From: Candidatus Solibacter usitatus
GTDB taxonomy: Bacteria; Acidobacteriota; Terriglobia; Bryobacterales; Bryobacteraceae
Direction: 5' to 3'
Assembly (NCBI GenBank): GCA_016191645.1
Contig: JACPVQ010000110.1
Span: forward strand, 1-41,718
Length of the DNA: 41,718 nt
The first letter of the stretch is position 1; each line of letters starts with the position of its first letter. Under the pieces are notes generated by a model. It was not told the DNA's origin. It was given only the letters and a program-made list of their open reading frames with translations, and did no database searches. The translations under genes were made by a program, and so were the position numbers. This document shows positions 9,053 to 17,182 of this stretch, piece after piece.

Positions 9053-9059
9053 ATCGGAA

Positions 9060-11261
9060 TTAGCGCAAGAACGCTTCGGAGAGTCCCGCGTCCACGGGGA
9101 TCACGTTCCCCGTCGTGCGCGCGCTGCGGTCTCCCGCCAGCCACACAATTGCCTCGGCGCAATGCTCCGGCAGGATTGGCTCTTTTAGCAGTGTGCGCTT
9201 GGCATAGAATTCCGCAAGCCGCTGTCGCAAGGCCTCTGTCGTCTCGTGCTCATCGAAAGCAATCTTGTACTTCGCCAGCGACGAAATCACGCGGTCTCGC
9301 GGAAACATTGTCGACCCCGCAACCACAGTTGCCGGAGCAATTCCGTTTACGCGCACCAGGGGCGCCATGCCCATGGCCAACTCGCCGATTAGATGATTGA
9401 CGGCGCTCTTGCTGACGTCGTACGCCTCGCTGCCCTTCTTCGGAACCACGGCGTTCGCGGAGCTTGTGAACACCATCGATACGGTCAGATCCTGCGGATC
9501 GAAAACCTTTTCCGCCTCCTTCGCCAGGAAGTAGTTGCCGGTCACGTTCACATCGAGAGTAACGTGCCACGCATTTTCGTCGAGATGACCGAACGCATCC
9601 GGCGGGATAAAGACGGCAGCCGTGTTAATGACGGAATCCAATCCGCCGTACTGCATCACCGTCAATTCTATGGCCTGAGCAATCGACTCGCGCTTGCGCA
9701 GGTCCAGCCCGCAGGCCGCGACCGCTTCGCGATCATGTTTGGCCGCGCAGAGATCGGCGGTGTCCCGCGCGGATTGTTCGTTGAGATCGGCGATCATGAG
9801 GTGAGCGCCGGCTGCCGCCAGTTTCAACGCAGTGGCACGGCCAACACCCGCGCCGCCACCCACCACCAGCACGATCTTGCGGCTGAACTCCGCTTCCGGC
9901 GGCATGCGCCGCAGCTTCGCCTCTTCCAATTGCCAGTACTCGATGCGGAACGCTTCGCGCCGCGGCAGTGAAACGTAATTCTTAAAGCTCACGAAATCGC
10001 CTGCGCGCGCGGCGTCCTTGGCATGTGGCAGAACGCCCTGATCCACAGCGCCGTTAGCCATACCCGTCGCGCCGGACATCACGCGGATCGCATTGCGGTA
10101 GAACTCACCCGTAATGCGCGCTTCTTTTTTTGAGCGCCCGAACGAAACCATGCCCACGCCGGGAATCAGCACAACCGTTGGATTCTGGTCGCGCAGCGCC
10201 GGCGATCCTTCTTCCTTGTTGTTTTCGTAATAATTCGCGTAGTCGTTGCGATACCGCTCCAACCCCGCGTCCAGAGCCTTGTCGAAGGAATCGAGGTTCC
10301 CTGCCGCCGGATCCCAATCCACCAGCAGCGGCGAGATGCGCGTGCGCAGGAAGTGATCGGGACAACTTGTGCCCAGCGATGCCAGCGTGGCCGCGTCGGC
10401 GGAATTGATAAAAACGAGAGCCTCTTCGGCTCCATCGAAGTGTCCAATCGAGCGGCGGCTCTGTCCCACTTTGCCGCGCAGCAAGGGAAGCATTTTCGGA
10501 GCGAGCACGCGGGCATCGGATCTGGTTGCGTATTTCAACCCGCCAAATAATTCCTTCCCTTCCGCATGTCCTAAGACGAACTGGCCGAGCTGATCAATGA
10601 TGGTAACGCTGTTGATGTACGATTCGCGCTGCGTCGCGCCCCACGTGAAGAGCCCATGGCTTCCCAGTACAATGCCGTCGCAGCCGGGATTATCCGCAAC
10701 CGCTCGCCGCAACATCAGCCCCAGTTCAAAGCCGGGACGCTGCCACGGCAACCAAACCAGCTTATGTCCGAACCGTTTGTTGAACTCTTCCATCTTCGTC
10801 TTGCCGTTGCGGCTGGCCGCAAGTGCGATGCCCCAATCGGGATGGAGATGATCGACGTGATCGAAAGGCAGGTAGCCATGCAGCGGCGTATCGATGGAGG
10901 CGGCGACCGTGTTGCCGGAAAAGGAACACGATGGATACAATCCCACCATGTCGTCTTCGAAATTCTCGCCGCGATAGACTTTTTCCAACGCCAGTAGACG
11001 GTCCAGATAGAGTACTGCGAAGCCCGTCGTCTTGATGGATCCAAGATCGCCCCCGCTGCCTTTGACGGCCATCACCCGAACGGGTTTCCCGCTCAGCGGG
11101 TCGGTCACTTCGTATTTGGAACTGGTGTTGCCGCCGCCGAAATTGGTAATACGCAGATCCGCGCCGAGAAGATTAGAACGATATCGAAGCAGGTCCAGAT
11201 GGTCGCCGTCCAAGGAGGCGGCATGCTCATCTTTCCACAGGTCTTGTAAGTAAGTATGCAT
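9060..11261 (-). CDS. rhaEW: Bifunctional rhamnulose-1-phosphate aldolase / lactaldehyde dehydrogenase-type SDR fusion
   Basis: 733 aa. The N-terminal part (about 1-420) is a class II aldolase domain with N-terminal phosphate-binding patterns (ITNFGGGNTSSKYE) and zinc-ligand histidines (FDHVDHLHPDW, H138 and H140; later SHGLFTWG). The C-terminal part (about 460-733) is an SDR with GGGAGVGR at 468-475, NTAAV, and YDVSK (Y614, K618). Fusions of this type cleave L-rhamnulose-1-phosphate to DHAP and L-lactaldehyde and oxidise or reduce the aldehyde; the symbol follows the name used for such fusions, and the exact sugar is not proven. The ATG at 11261 has GGA 8 nt upstream. No other rhamnose gene (isomerase, kinase) is in the window. 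Confidence 0.85.
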   Translation of the reverse strand: MHTYLQDLWKDEHAASLDGDHLDLLRYRSNLLGADLRITNFGGGNTSSKYEVTDPLSGKPVRVMAVKGSGGDLGSIKTTGFAVLYLDRLLALEKVYRGENFEDDMVGLYPSCSFSGNTVAASIDTPLHGYLPFDHVDHLHPDWGIALAASRNGKTKMEEFNKRFGHKLVWLPWQRPGFELGLMLRRAVADNPGCDGIVLGSHGLFTWGATQRESYINSVTIIDQLGQFVLGHAEGKELFGGLKYATRSDARVLAPKMLPLLRGKVGQSRRSIGHFDGAEEALVFINSADAATLASLGTSCPDHFLRTRISPLLVDWDPAAGNLDSFDKALDAGLERYRNDYANYYENNKEEGSPALRDQNPTVVLIPGVGMVSFGRSKKEARITGEFYRNAIRVMSGATGMANGAVDQGVLPHAKDAARAGDFVSFKNYVSLPRREAFRIEYWQLEEAKLRRMPPEAEFSRKIVLVVGGGAGVGRATALKLAAAGAHLMIADLNEQSARDTADLCAAKHDREAVAACGLDLRKRESIAQAIELTVMQYGGLDSVINTAAVFIPPDAFGHLDENAWHVTLDVNVTGNYFLAKEAEKVFDPQDLTVSMVFTSSANAVVPKKGSEAYDVSKSAVNHLIGELAMGMAPLVRVNGIAPATVVAGSTMFPRDRVISSLAKYKIAFDEHETTEALRQRLAEFYAKRTLLKEPILPEHCAEAIVWLAGDRSARTTGNVIPVDAGLSEAFLR

Positions 11262-11325
11262 TATAGTTCCATTTTACGCTGTCGGCGCGATGCCTCGTGG
11301 CAATGGAACTGGACGGATTCCCGGA

Positions 11326-11574
11326 TCACATCCGCACACCCACGAATTTCCCGGCGTGCATCTTGATAGGCCCAATCTTCGGGCTCTGGGCTAGCTCCTG
11401 AAAGGTCTGTTGAGCGGCGAGAAGAAAGCGTATTGCCAAATCTCTGCCAGCCTCTTCGGCCAACCATACCAAGTGACGAGTCAAGTCCCTTTTTGCGGCG
11501 ATTCGCTGATGACTCGCGGCATCGACTTCAGGTTGGCCTACGGGAATTAACGATTCCCATTCCCTCGCGTTCAA
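11326..11574 (-). pseudogene. Truncated ParE/RelE-type toxin
   Basis: The frame reads ...AAKRDLTRHLVWLAEEAGRDLAIRFLLAAQQTFQELAQSPKIG...GKFVGVRM and stops. This is the helical hairpin and first strands of ParE-like toxins. The family normally continues for about 25-30 residues after the VRM strand with a beta-sheet block (pattern PGFxxYLIFY) needed for the fold; here nothing like it follows in any frame up to the next gene. The only available start is TTG at 11574 inside the antitoxin frame, or an unidentified later one. I infer a C-terminally truncated, inactive toxin. Confidence 0.6.
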
Positions 11575-11686
11575 TGTCCTCCCAATCCTGGGCAGTCATT
11601 TCAGTGTAGTCACCGCTCTGTTCCGCTTCTTGTATCAGCAGTTCCAGGTGCCGCTCTTCAAGCTCAGGAGAAATAGTTAGTGTCAT
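11528..11686 (-). CDS. Small ParD-like antitoxin
   Basis: 52 aa, starting MTLTISPELEERHLELL, the beta-strand/helix opening of ParD/CopG-type antitoxins, and continuing through an acidic helix (TAQDWEDIEREG). The ATG (11684-11686) begins one base after the stop of the upstream Gfo/Idh gene, so it is translated as part of that operon. Its 3' end overlaps the toxin remnant by about 47 bp, a usual antitoxin-toxin arrangement. It is short for the family (70-90 aa) and may itself be shortened. Function as an antitoxin is inference from pattern and position. Confidence 0.6.
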   Translation of the reverse strand: MTLTISPELEERHLELLIQEAEQSGDYTEMTAQDWEDIEREGMGIVNSRRPT

Positions 11687-11687
11687 T

Positions 11688-12806
11688 TTACGCCTTCGAC
11701 ACCTTATCCCAAGTTGCTTCTTTGCCCGTGTAGATCGCCTCGCGCCCGAGAATGGCGATGAGCGTGCTTTCGGCGGCGTGGAACGCGGCGTTTTCCAGCT
11801 TGCCGTTGCGGCATCCGTCGATGAATTGATTCACGGAATCCTGCGTGATGTCGTGCTTTGTTTCGATGCGCTGCTCCTTACCATCGGCGCGCATGATGGA
11901 AACTCCCCTGCGCGAAGTATTGATCCAACCCTTTTCGCAGATGAATGTTTCGGAGATGTCCTGATAAGTCTGGCGGCCGAATTGGTGCGCACTGTAGCTG
12001 AACACGACGCCGCTGTCGTAAACATACGTCACGGAAAGATTGTCCAACACATCGCCGATAGTTCGCATGGCGCGTCCACCGTAACCCGTTGCCTTGCTGG
12101 GATGCCCGCCCATAAACCAGTTGACGACGTCCAGGTTGTGGCAATCCTGCTCCACGATGATGTCGCCGGACGTTTCGCGGTAGAAGTACCAGTTGCGGAT
12201 CTTCTCTTCGCTCTGCGGATGGCCGCTGCGCGTCGGCGGCGGGCCGCCCAGCCACGCCGCCCGAATCATCTTCACCGCTCCCAGTTCGCCTGATTTCAGC
12301 ACGCCGTAAGCGGTTTGATAATCCTTGCCGTAGCGCTGCTGATAGTCGACGGTAATGCGCTTCGTCTTGTCGGCCTTCTTCGCCGCTTCGACAATGCGGC
12401 GGCAACCCTTGGCATCGACGCCGGCGGGTTTCTCCATGAAGATGTGTTTGCGCGCCTGCACGGCGGCTTCGAAATGTTCGGGGTGCAGAAACGCCGGCGT
12501 CGCAATGAGCACCGCGTCAACGTTGCTGCTCAGTACGTCTTTGTAATTCTTGTATTCCTTCGCGCCGGAATACTTCTCCCGCGCCGCCGCCAGCTTGTCG
12601 TCATAGATGTCGCAAATGACGGCGATGCGCGCGAATTCATTTTTCGCGGCGATGCCGCTGTCGTGCATCCCGCGTCCGCCACAGCCAATCAGTCCGATGG
12701 TGAGCGCGGAGTTCGCCTGCGAACCCCTCACCTGATGCGGCTTGACAATCAGGAATGCCGCACCGGCCGCCGCGGCGCTGGCATCGCGTCTGGAAATAGT
12801 TGTCAT
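11688..12806 (-). CDS. Gfo/Idh/MocA-family oxidoreductase with Tat signal
   Basis: 372 aa. The N-terminus (MTTISRRDASAAAAGAAFLIV) is a twin-arginine signal, so the folded, cofactor-loaded protein is probably exported. The NAD(P)-binding fold starts at ALTIGLIGCGGRGMHD, and the catalytic lysine is in the family motif EKP (HIFMEKPAGVD). The C-terminal half has EQDCHNLDVVNWFMGGHP, common in sugar dehydrogenases of this group. Some Tat-exported relatives (GH109) are NAD-dependent glycosidases, so dehydrogenase versus glycosidase is open. It is divergent from the glycosyltransferase gene across 26 bp holding a symmetric -10 palindrome. It probably heads the operon with the ParD-like gene and the aldolase fusion. 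Confidence 0.88.
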   Translation of the reverse strand: MTTISRRDASAAAAGAAFLIVKPHQVRGSQANSALTIGLIGCGGRGMHDSGIAAKNEFARIAVICDIYDDKLAAAREKYSGAKEYKNYKDVLSSNVDAVLIATPAFLHPEHFEAAVQARKHIFMEKPAGVDAKGCRRIVEAAKKADKTKRITVDYQQRYGKDYQTAYGVLKSGELGAVKMIRAAWLGGPPPTRSGHPQSEEKIRNWYFYRETSGDIIVEQDCHNLDVVNWFMGGHPSKATGYGGRAMRTIGDVLDNLSVTYVYDSGVVFSYSAHQFGRQTYQDISETFICEKGWINTSRRGVSIMRADGKEQRIETKHDITQDSVNQFIDGCRNGKLENAAFHAAESTLIAILGREAIYTGKEATWDKVSKA

Positions 12807-12812
12807 ACGTCA

Positions 12813-12824
12813 ACAGTATACTGT
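12813..12824. promoter_or_regulatory. Palindromic bidirectional -10 element
   Basis: ACAGTATACTGT is a perfect 12-bp palindrome in a 26-bp divergent gap. It gives TATACT on both strands: plus 12817-12822, 10 nt before the ATG at 12833; minus 12820-12815, 8 nt before the ATG at 12806. No good -35 is visible on either side. It could equally be a repressor site. Confidence 0.45.
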
Positions 12825-12832
12825 GAGATTAC

Positions 12833-14242
12833 ATGCTCCTTTCCATTCTGGTTCCTGTGTATAACGAACGGTCGGTTGTCGAGCGCAGTTTGGGGCTGGT
12901 TCTGGCCGCTCCGCTGCCTGAACATATGGAGCGGGAATTGATCGTCGTGGACGATTGCTCCACCGACGGCACCTTCGCAATTCTGCAGCGCCTTGCCGCG
13001 GCGGAGCCGCGCATTCGACTCTACCGTCACGAAGTGAATCGCGGCAAAGGAGCGGCTGTGCGCAGCGCGATTCAATATGCGCAAGGCGATTTCGTCGTCG
13101 TGCAGGATGCCGATCTCGAATACGATCCCAATGAGTATCCGCGTCTGCTGCGTCCTTTGCTGGATGGCCGCGCGGATGCCGTATTCGGGTCGCGCTACCT
13201 GGCCGGGGAACAAACCCGCGTGCTGCCGTTCTGGCATTCGATGATCAACAAACATCTGACTTTGTTGTCGAACATTTTTTCCAACATCAAGCTCACGGAC
13301 ATGGAGACCTGCTACAAGGTCTTCCGTACAGATCTGCTGAAGAGCATTCCCATCCGCTCGGACCGCTTCGGCTTCGAACCGGAAATCACCATGAAGAGCG
13401 CCAAGCGGAAGCTGCGTATTTACGAGGTGCCGATCAGCTATCACGGGCGAACTTATGAAGAGGGCAAGAAGATCGGATGGAAGGATGGTCTGAAGGCGCT
13501 GGGCGTGATTCTGCGCTTCTGGCTGGAGGATGACCTCTACGTGCAGCCATATGGAAGGGCGTTTCTCAACAATCTCAGCGGAACGCCCGCGCACCTGAGC
13601 TGGATCACGGAGACCATTCGGCCGTATCTTGGCGAAGTAGTTCTGGAACTGAGCGCCGGCATCGGCAACTTTGCCGGACGCCTGCTTGCGCGGCGGCAAT
13701 TGTATGTCGCGGCGGAATCGGATCCATTCTATCTGCACGCATTGGAGAATCGCTTTCTGCGCACCCCGAACGTTCGCATGGTGAAACTGGATCCGAATCA
13801 GCCGTCGTCCTATGCGCAATTCGATCATCGCTTCGATACCGTCCTTTGCCTCAACGTACTGGAGAATATGGATTCGCCGGAGACGGCCGTCGCGGAATCG
13901 GCGAAGTTGTTGGAACCCGGCGGGAGACTTGTCGTGCTGGTGCCGCATGGCAGGGAACTGTTCAGCCGCCTGGATGAAACACGCGGGCACAAGCGCCGTT
14001 TCTCGCGTGACGAAATCGAAGCGATGATGCGCAAAAACGGATTTCACATCGAACGCGCGCACAAGATTGCCAAACTAGGCGCAGTCGCGTGGTGGTTCTT
14101 CGGCAAGATCCTGCGGCGCAAGGAAATCGGCAAACTGTGGTTGAAACTCTTTGACAAAACGGTCTGGATTACGCGCCGCCTGAATTTCCTCGCGCCCTGG
14201 GGAGGCATGGACCTCATCGTTGTGGGCCGGACAAGCAAGTAA
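12833..14242 (+). CDS. Family 2 glycosyltransferase fused to a SAM-dependent methyltransferase
   Basis: 469 aa. Residues 1-235 are a GT-A family 2 glycosyltransferase of the dolichol/polyprenyl-phosphate mannose synthase type: ILVPVYNERSVV, IVVDDCSTDGT, the DxD motif at D92-A-D94, and the acceptor region TDMETCYKVFR. The C-terminal part (about 265-450) is a class I methyltransferase: VLELSAGIGNFAGRLL (motif I), FDTVLCLNVLENM, and LLEPGGRLVVLVP. Single proteins with both domains occur widely; they probably transfer a sugar to a lipid carrier and methylate a linked product, but the order and substrate are unknown. No membrane segments are evident. There is no ribosome-binding site; a -10 hexamer is 10 nt upstream. 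Confidence 0.9.
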   Translation: MLLSILVPVYNERSVVERSLGLVLAAPLPEHMERELIVVDDCSTDGTFAILQRLAAAEPRIRLYRHEVNRGKGAAVRSAIQYAQGDFVVVQDADLEYDPNEYPRLLRPLLDGRADAVFGSRYLAGEQTRVLPFWHSMINKHLTLLSNIFSNIKLTDMETCYKVFRTDLLKSIPIRSDRFGFEPEITMKSAKRKLRIYEVPISYHGRTYEEGKKIGWKDGLKALGVILRFWLEDDLYVQPYGRAFLNNLSGTPAHLSWITETIRPYLGEVVLELSAGIGNFAGRLLARRQLYVAAESDPFYLHALENRFLRTPNVRMVKLDPNQPSSYAQFDHRFDTVLCLNVLENMDSPETAVAESAKLLEPGGRLVVLVPHGRELFSRLDETRGHKRRFSRDEIEAMMRKNGFHIERAHKIAKLGAVAWWFFGKILRRKEIGKLWLKLFDKTVWITRRLNFLAPWGGMDLIVVGRTSK

Positions 14243-14285
14243 AGGATTGTCTGCGGACTGTCGATAAATAGCTAAACTAAGGCAA

Positions 14286-15122
14286 ATGAAGGAACTGAGG
14301 CAGGCAATCTGCAACGAGGCGTTCCAGGGATGGGACTTCGCCGGATCATGCCGGTTCATGAAGAAGACCGGCTACAGCGGAATCGAAATCGCGCCGTTCA
14401 CTTTATTGGAAGACCCCGCTGCCATTCCGGTCCAGCGCCGCGCGGAACTGCGCGACATCATGGCCTCAGAGGGTTTGGAATTTGTCGGATTGCATTGGCT
14501 GATGGTGTCGCCGAAAGGATTGCACGTGACGACGCCGGACAACGCCCTGCGGGAGAAGAGCTGGTTGCACATACGCAACCTCGTCGATCTGTGCGCCGAT
14601 CTCGGCCCGGATGGCGTGATGGTGTTTGGCTCGCCGCAACAGCGTGGGACGGTGGGCGGATCGTCACGCGCCGAAGCCACGGGACGGTATGTCGACGGAT
14701 TGTCGGAAGTGGCTCCACACGCGGCGGCGCGCGGCGTGACGATTCTAGTTGAGGCGCTGCCGGTGGCACAGTGCGACGTCGTGCAGACGTTGGAAGAAGC
14801 GGTTGGAATTGTGCGGCAGATTGATAGCCCGGGAGTCCGCACGATGTTCGACACGCACAATGCGATTGATGAGCGCGAACCGCACGCCGTTCTCGTGGAC
14901 CGTTATTACGACTACATCCGCCACGTTCACGTGAATGAACTGGACGGCAAGCATTGCGGCGTTGGAGATTATGATTTCAAGCCGCTGCTGCAAATGTTAT
15001 TGCGGCGCGGATACCGGCGGTGGGTGTCGCTGGAAGCTTTCGACTTTTCATTTGGCGCGGAGCGGATTGCCACGGAATCGCTGCGGCATCTGGAGGCGGA
15101 GATAAAGAGGATTGCATCATGA
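14286..15122 (+). CDS. Sugar phosphate isomerase/epimerase (xylose-isomerase-like TIM barrel)
   Basis: 278 aa. AP-endonuclease-2/xylose-isomerase-like barrel. The expected metal ligands are present: E156 (ILVEALP), D189 and H191 (MFDTHN), H215 (HVHVNELD) and E250 (SLEAFDF). It has no signal peptide, so it is cytosolic. AAGG lies about 8 nt before the ATG. The stop overlaps the start of the epimerase gene (ATGA at 15119-15122), so the two are translated together. Members of this family isomerise or epimerise ketoses, inosose or hydroxypyruvate-type substrates; the present substrate is unknown. Pairing with a nucleotide-sugar epimerase and a glycosyltransferase points to sugar interconversion for glycan synthesis, which is inference. 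Confidence 0.88.
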   Translation: MKELRQAICNEAFQGWDFAGSCRFMKKTGYSGIEIAPFTLLEDPAAIPVQRRAELRDIMASEGLEFVGLHWLMVSPKGLHVTTPDNALREKSWLHIRNLVDLCADLGPDGVMVFGSPQQRGTVGGSSRAEATGRYVDGLSEVAPHAAARGVTILVEALPVAQCDVVQTLEEAVGIVRQIDSPGVRTMFDTHNAIDEREPHAVLVDRYYDYIRHVHVNELDGKHCGVGDYDFKPLLQMLLRRGYRRWVSLEAFDFSFGAERIATESLRHLEAEIKRIAS

Positions 15123-16066
15123 AGAAGATCGTCGTTACAGGCGGAGCGGGTTTCATTGGATCGAATCTCGTGCGATCTCTGTTGGAACAGCGCGAAGGAA
15201 AAGTTATCGTCATCGACAACCTCTTCTCCGGCAAGGAAGAGAACCTCGCCGAAGTTCGGAATGAGATTGGCTTCGAACGCATGGACGTGCGGGATCTGAA
15301 TGCAATCCTGCCTGTCATCGACGGCGCGGACACCGTGTATCATTTGGCTGCGATTCCGTCCGTCCCGCGCTCCATTGAAGATCCGGTGCCGTCCCATGAC
15401 ACCAATTTGAACGGCTGTTTCAACGTATTCCACGCGGCCGTGCAAGGGAAGGTGCGCCGTCTCATCTACGCTGCGTCGTCCTCCGCTTATGGCGACACCG
15501 AGGTGCTGCCGAAAGTGGAGACCATGATTCCGCGTCCGAAGTCACCCTACGCCGCGCAGAAAGTGATGGGCGAATACTACGCGCGATGTTTCTATGAATG
15601 CTATGGCCTTGAGGCCGTGGCGCTGAGGTTCTTCAACGTTTACGGTCCACGGCAGGATCCAACCAGCGCGTATTCAGGCGTGCTTTCGTTGTTCATCACG
15701 GCTCTAATCGACGGCAAGAACCCCACGATCCTCGGCGATGGCGAACAATCGCGCGATTTCACCTATGTAAAGGATGTTGCCGGACTGTGTATCAAAGCGG
15801 CTCACGCCGGGAAGCACGTTGCCGGCATCACCTACAACGCGGGTAATGGGAATCGCCACACGCTGAACAAAGTTTGGTCGCTCCTGCAAAAGATTGAAGG
15901 CATCGAACTGCCTGCGAAGTACGGCCCGCCGCGCTCCGGCGATGTGCTGCATTCGCAGGCCGACACGACTCTCGCAATCCGCGATTTAGGCCATGATCCC
16001 AAGTATTCGTTGGAAGAAGGTTTGCGGCTCACGCTCGAATGGTATCGCCAGGATCGCGCCGCTTGA
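15119..16066 (+). CDS. NAD-dependent nucleotide-sugar epimerase (extended SDR)
   Basis: 315 aa from the ATG at 15119. The Rossmann motif is VTGGAGFIGSN; the catalytic tyrosine and lysine are in YAAQK, with the serine in SSSAYG. Further family motifs are HLAAIPSVPRSIEDP and FFNVYGPRQDP, with GDGEQSRDFTYVKDV near the substrate pocket. The SVPRSIEDP version is typical of UDP-N-acetylhexosamine 4-epimerases (WbpP type) rather than simple GalE, but specificity is not certain. Cytosolic; probably supplies sugar nucleotides to surface polysaccharide synthesis together with the upstream glycosyltransferase. The stop codon is followed immediately by the palindromic repeat at 16067. Confidence 0.9.
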   Translation: MKKIVVTGGAGFIGSNLVRSLLEQREGKVIVIDNLFSGKEENLAEVRNEIGFERMDVRDLNAILPVIDGADTVYHLAAIPSVPRSIEDPVPSHDTNLNGCFNVFHAAVQGKVRRLIYAASSSAYGDTEVLPKVETMIPRPKSPYAAQKVMGEYYARCFYECYGLEAVALRFFNVYGPRQDPTSAYSGVLSLFITALIDGKNPTILGDGEQSRDFTYVKDVAGLCIKAAHAGKHVAGITYNAGNGNRHTLNKVWSLLQKIEGIELPAKYGPPRSGDVLHSQADTTLAIRDLGHDPKYSLEEGLRLTLEWYRQDRAA

Positions 16067-16199
16067 GTGGGGCAGATCTCCAGATCCCGCATGGCCTCGC
16101 AAGAGGCCATCGGCTGCTTTGCAGCCGCCCGGGAGATTGCGATTACTTCAGGCAGAGACGGTCTGGAGACCGGCTCGCAGATCTGGAGATCTGCCCCAC
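16067..16199. repeat. Nested-palindrome intergenic repeat, copy 2 (inverted relative to copy 1)
   Basis: 133-bp element with perfect 20-bp terminal inverted repeats (16067-16086 and 16180-16199). Internal stems are ATGGCCTC-gcaa-GAGGCCAT (16091-16110), CGGCTGC-ttt-GCAGCCG (16111-16127) and CGGTCT-gg-AGACCG (16159-16172). Compared with the reverse complement of copy 1, the stems are kept in the same order while the loops differ. It begins on the base after the epimerase stop codon and ends 8 bp before the stop of the convergent ROK gene. Confidence 0.9.
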
Positions 16200-16207
16200 C
16201 AAGCAGC

Positions 16208-17125
16208 CTAGAGGCAATCGAGGGCCAGCGCTGCCGCGCCCACTACTCCCGTGCCGTCCAACTCCGACCGCACCACAGGAATTTCGCGCTGTAACATCGG
16301 ATAAGTCCGTTCGCGAATCATGGCGCGAATGGGGTCGAACAGAATCGATCCGGCCGCCGCCATCTGCCCGCCTAACACGATCACTTCGGGGTCAAACACA
16401 TAGACCAGACCAGCCAGAGCCGCCCCCAACACGTAAACGGCGCGGCTGACAATCTCGATGGCGACGGCATCGCCGGAAGTTGCGGCGGCGAACACCTGCT
16501 CGCATGCCGGCGAATCCGGCCCGTTCAAAAGCACGCTCGCCACGCCGCGATGCCGGGCCGAGAATGCGGCAGCCTCAATCGCCTTCGCCGAAAACACCGT
16601 TTCCAGGCAGCCGCGATTACCGCAAATGCACGGCACGCCTTGCGGATCCACCGTGAGATGGCCAATGTGACTGCCCGCCCCGGTGGACCCGCGCAGAAGC
16701 CGGCCACCCGTCAAAACGCCGCCTCCAACGCCTGTGCCCAGTGTGAGAAAAATCACGTCGTCGCGGCCGCGCGCCGCCCCCCAACGGCGTTCTCCTAACA
16801 ACGCGACGCGTGCGTCATTCTCCGCCGCTGCCGGAATCGCGGCAACTCCGAACAATTCGGCCAGCGATCTGCCTTCGAGATAATGCAATGTTCCGGGCAG
16901 AACGCGCACCACGGTGGTTCGCGTATCGACGAGGCCCTTACATCCAAACCCGGCGGCAGCCGCGCCAGTCGCCAGTTCCTTTGTTAGGACGGCGGCAGCG
17001 GCGGAAAAATCTTCGATAGAATGCGGCGTGCCGATCTTGCGCGAATCCAGGACGCGGCCCTGCTCGTCCACGCGAGCCGCCTTGATTTGCGTCCCGCCAA
17101 TATCCACGGCGAACACTTCGGGCAT
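16208..17125 (-). CDS. ROK-family sugar kinase, ManNAc/GlcNAc-kinase-like
   Basis: 305 aa from the ATG at 17125, chosen because GGA lies about 8 nt upstream and the phosphate-binding motif VDIGGTQIK follows directly; an ATG at 17140 is possible. ROK features are the catalytic aspartate D104 (ENDA), LGTGVGGGV, and the zinc site with H156 and C166-x-C168-GN-x-G-C173. The usual ExGH sugar-contact motif reads H153-I-G-H156, the variant known from N-acetylmannosamine kinases (NanK). I therefore lean to an N-acetylated amino sugar as substrate and not glucose. It is divergent from the SIS gene, which may act on the same pathway. Cytosolic. Confidence 0.87.
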   Translation of the reverse strand: MPEVFAVDIGGTQIKAARVDEQGRVLDSRKIGTPHSIEDFSAAAAVLTKELATGAAAAGFGCKGLVDTRTTVVRVLPGTLHYLEGRSLAELFGVAAIPAAAENDARVALLGERRWGAARGRDDVIFLTLGTGVGGGVLTGGRLLRGSTGAGSHIGHLTVDPQGVPCICGNRGCLETVFSAKAIEAAAFSARHRGVASVLLNGPDSPACEQVFAAATSGDAVAIEIVSRAVYVLGAALAGLVYVFDPEVIVLGGQMAAAGSILFDPIRAMIRERTYPMLQREIPVVRSELDGTGVVGAAALALDCL

Positions 17126-17167
17126 AATATGTTCCAGCATACATTGACCGCTATCACGGGCGGTTGC

Positions 17168-17173
17168 TATACC
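17168..17173 (+). promoter_or_regulatory. Candidate -10 element of the SIS operon
   Basis: TATACC, with 9 nt to the ATG at 17183. A TTGACC at 17144-17149 is 18 bp upstream of the hexamer, a usable spacing. No ribosome-binding site lies between, so a leaderless or very short-leader mRNA is likely. Confidence 0.4.
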
Positions 17174-17182
17174 TGATTCTTC

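Noticed and set aside
12803-14062. Long minus-strand frame opposite the glycosyltransferase fusion
   Set aside because: The plus-strand protein has clear domains throughout; the antisense frame has none.
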